From: Ciborinia camelliae
Taxonomy: Eukaryota; Ascomycota; Leotiomycetes; Helotiales; Sclerotiniaceae
DNA length: 64,000 nt
Direction: 5' to 3'
NCBI GenBank assembly: GCA_025890175.1
Contig: JANPYM010000008.1
Coordinates: 1,107,337-1,171,336, forward strand
Below are positions 61,889 through 64,000 of this stretch, one piece after another. The translations under genes were made by a program, and so were the position numbers. Numbering within the stretch: the stretch's first letter is position 1; every line of letters begins with the position of its first letter. The notes beneath the pieces were generated by a model. That model was given only the letters and a program-made list of their open reading frames with translations. It searched no databases and had not been told where the DNA came from.

Positions 61889-64000
61889 AATCTAAACCAG
61901 GCTTTGCAGAACTTCATTTTAAGACCGAAACTTTCTTCCTTTCTTAATCCCCATACTAAAATCAAATCATATCATATATCTCATATCTCCCTCTTCCATT
62001 CCATTCTATATGTTGATATAAATGCTCTATATCCACTAGTTAGCTTGATTAACCATCATATCATGAGTTCCCCATATAGAATCTCTTGACTCCATAGAAC
62101 ATAGCTCCTCGGTCACTACAAGACCATTGATAGGTATTTATACCATTCGTACAATACTATTTCTAGTTTAATAGTTAATAGCCCATCTCATCCTTTTATA
62201 TACCTAATTAGGAATCTTAATTAAGTAGACTTTCTAAATTCCAATCCATCCGTTTAGATAAGACTTGGGGGGACTCTGGGAGAAGAAAAGAAAAAAAAAT
62301 AAGAAGTAATTTATCAAAACGCTTTAACTTAGGATAAATATACATATGAAATACCGCAAAGACCCCTAATTTCTCAAATGATTTTTTAATTTGATTTTAT
62401 TATCCTGTTTGTTTTATCGATGATCAATTGAGCGGGTGTGGGATGAAGCTGGGGTCTCGATAGATGATTGGAGATGAAGATGAAGATATATATGAACATG
62501 TATATATCTAATAATACCGTCATATAATAGAAATCATAAACCATACACTAGCACTCAAGAAAAAGCACATACCATATACTTTAGAGAAGGCTAGCCAGGT
62601 CTACAAATCGAATAATAGACAAGTGCCAGTAAATAATAGAAGAGTATTGAGATAATAAAACTAAAAAGGGAAAATACAATAGAAACTTGGATTCGAGTTA
62701 CATTTGTGGTATTAATTACTATACTATGATTAATAGGTTATATCTGAGGATGGTTTTGGATTTAGAGGATAGAGGGCGGAGAGTGGGAAAGGAGGAGGGG
62801 GGAGATGGGATATTGTTTTTCGAGAGAAAGACTCGGAGGTTGGAGACTCGGAAAATATTGAAGGGTTTGGGTATATAGGAGGGAGGAGAATCAGGAGATA
62901 TCAAAAAAGTAAAAGAGAATAAACGTGAAGGAAAGAAAAATGTATTATAAAAACTATTACATCCATTGTTCAACGCTTCGTCTCATAATCTGTATCTACA
63001 AGCCTTTACTATCTACCTAGTAGTATCCAAAAGACTATGAGAATCTTAAATATAACTCCAAGCTAAATTTTCGAATGAATCTAATCTGCCACTTCCAAGC
63101 TCTAACTCCCACTCAAATCATATAGTATATAAAATGAATTTCAAAACTCATCTATTTTCTCATCATCTAATTGATATTTGAATTTTTGAAAACGCTGGCT
63201 GGCTGTATAGTAAGTAATGATTGAGATGAATATTTGTTCAGAAAATCCAAAATATTTAGACGTATTAATATGAATATACTTGATGGATGTTCGGCCTTTT
63301 TCGGGGGAGGCGAAGGGGGACTTAAAGAGACAAATGTTAAGAAAGGAAGGAGAAGGAGAGAGAGGCAGAGAAGGAAATGGTGTTTTAGCAATATGAATAA
63401 CTGTCAAGAAGAGTATGACTCCAAGCAGGTGTATGATGGAAGCATAGGATTAGATTAAGGTAGGTAGTAGTACAGCTTCGCTGTATTTTACTACTAATAC
63501 CGCTGCTCCGCACGCTACGCTACATAGTAACCGTCTCAACTAACAATAACACTAATTAGACCGTTAGTAGGTATCTGTAGGGTTTGTAGATACTTGGTGA
63601 GGCTAGCCGGTGAGTTTGATAGGATTAATATAAAGATATCTTAGTGGCTTATAAAGATGATGAGAAAGTTATTGTTTGCCTGGAAGCTCTATACTCTGAG
63701 TAGTATGATAAACAAATTCTAACACAATGAATAATAGAAAGATTTGTGGTTTAGTTGTGTGAGGAGGTTCAACTTGAAAGGATATACTGTAGATAAAGAT
63801 ATTTATATTAGAGTCAAAGAAAGAAAGAAAGAAGGAAAGAAGGAAAGATGAAAGGAAGATGAAAGGAAGAGATAATAAAGTATGTAGTGTGTAGAAGATA
63901 TATATGTTGATGCAAGGAAGATATGGATCGGCTTTGAGATGATATATACCTAGATTCATAAGAGATTCCTCATTCTAACTCATAAACCCTCTTCATTTAC
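61889..64000. other. Gene-poor right end of the window
   Basis: Low-complexity AT- and purine-rich sequence; short open frames (for example 63141-63407) show no coding character. Any neighbouring gene must start beyond the window. Confidence 0.5.

Overview
The window is nuclear DNA of a filamentous ascomycete. Genes carry short GT..AG introns (about 50-110 bp, a few longer). AT-rich, transition-decayed repeat DNA sits beside gene-bearing DNA of normal composition. The gene set (HeLo-domain pseudokinase, Zn2Cys6 regulator, DDI2-type cyanamide hydratase, fungal Ppn1, fungal ER/ArAE-like transporter) is Pezizomycotina. The overall style suggests Leotiomycetes such as Botrytis or Sclerotinia, but that is inference.

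Layout. 1-14 kb: 5'-truncated HeLo/pseudokinase gene (+); AflR-like Zn2Cys6 regulator (-), divergent from the ribosome-biogenesis gene ERB1 (+); a small Cys-containing protein of unknown function (+); a 2-oxoglutarate/Fe(II) oxygenase gene broken by a C-to-T type stop codon (+); tRNA-Ser(AGA) (-); HD-domain cyanamide hydratase (-).

14.58-30.62 kb: one AT-rich block of nested mobile elements. Its two ends are inverted repeats of each other. Subtracting the inserted LTR elements leaves about 1.9 kb, the size of an ordinary DNA transposon. Inserted into it are two solo LTRs with 5-bp target duplications (TSDs), an apparently very young 5.8-kb non-autonomous Copia-type element, and an old 8.0-kb Copia-like element with TSD AGTAT. 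The young element has LTRs that look identical, a half-tRNA-iMet primer site, an internal region made of tandem arrays, and only a scrap of RNase H. The old element holds another LTR-like island and a roughly 535-bp pure AAAT microsatellite.

31-54 kb: a broken gene fragment; endopolyphosphatase PPN1 (-); a second, identical tRNA-Ser(AGA) (+); an NCS1 purine/cytosine-type permease (-) with a MITE in its first intron; a nine-exon ArAE/Bre4-like membrane transporter (-), divergent from a Sir2/Hst1-type sirtuin (+); then a PMC1-type vacuolar Ca2+-ATPase (-). The convergent sirtuin/PMC1 gap holds two long 9-bp minisatellites. PPN1 and PMC1 both act at the vacuole (polyphosphate and Ca2+ storage), but no operon-like linkage is implied.

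53.6-64 kb: about 10 kb with no convincing gene, many microsatellites and two MITE-like elements. Splice sites were placed by hand from GT/AG signals, reading frame and family alignment, and need transcript confirmation. Sequence identities between repeats were judged by eye.
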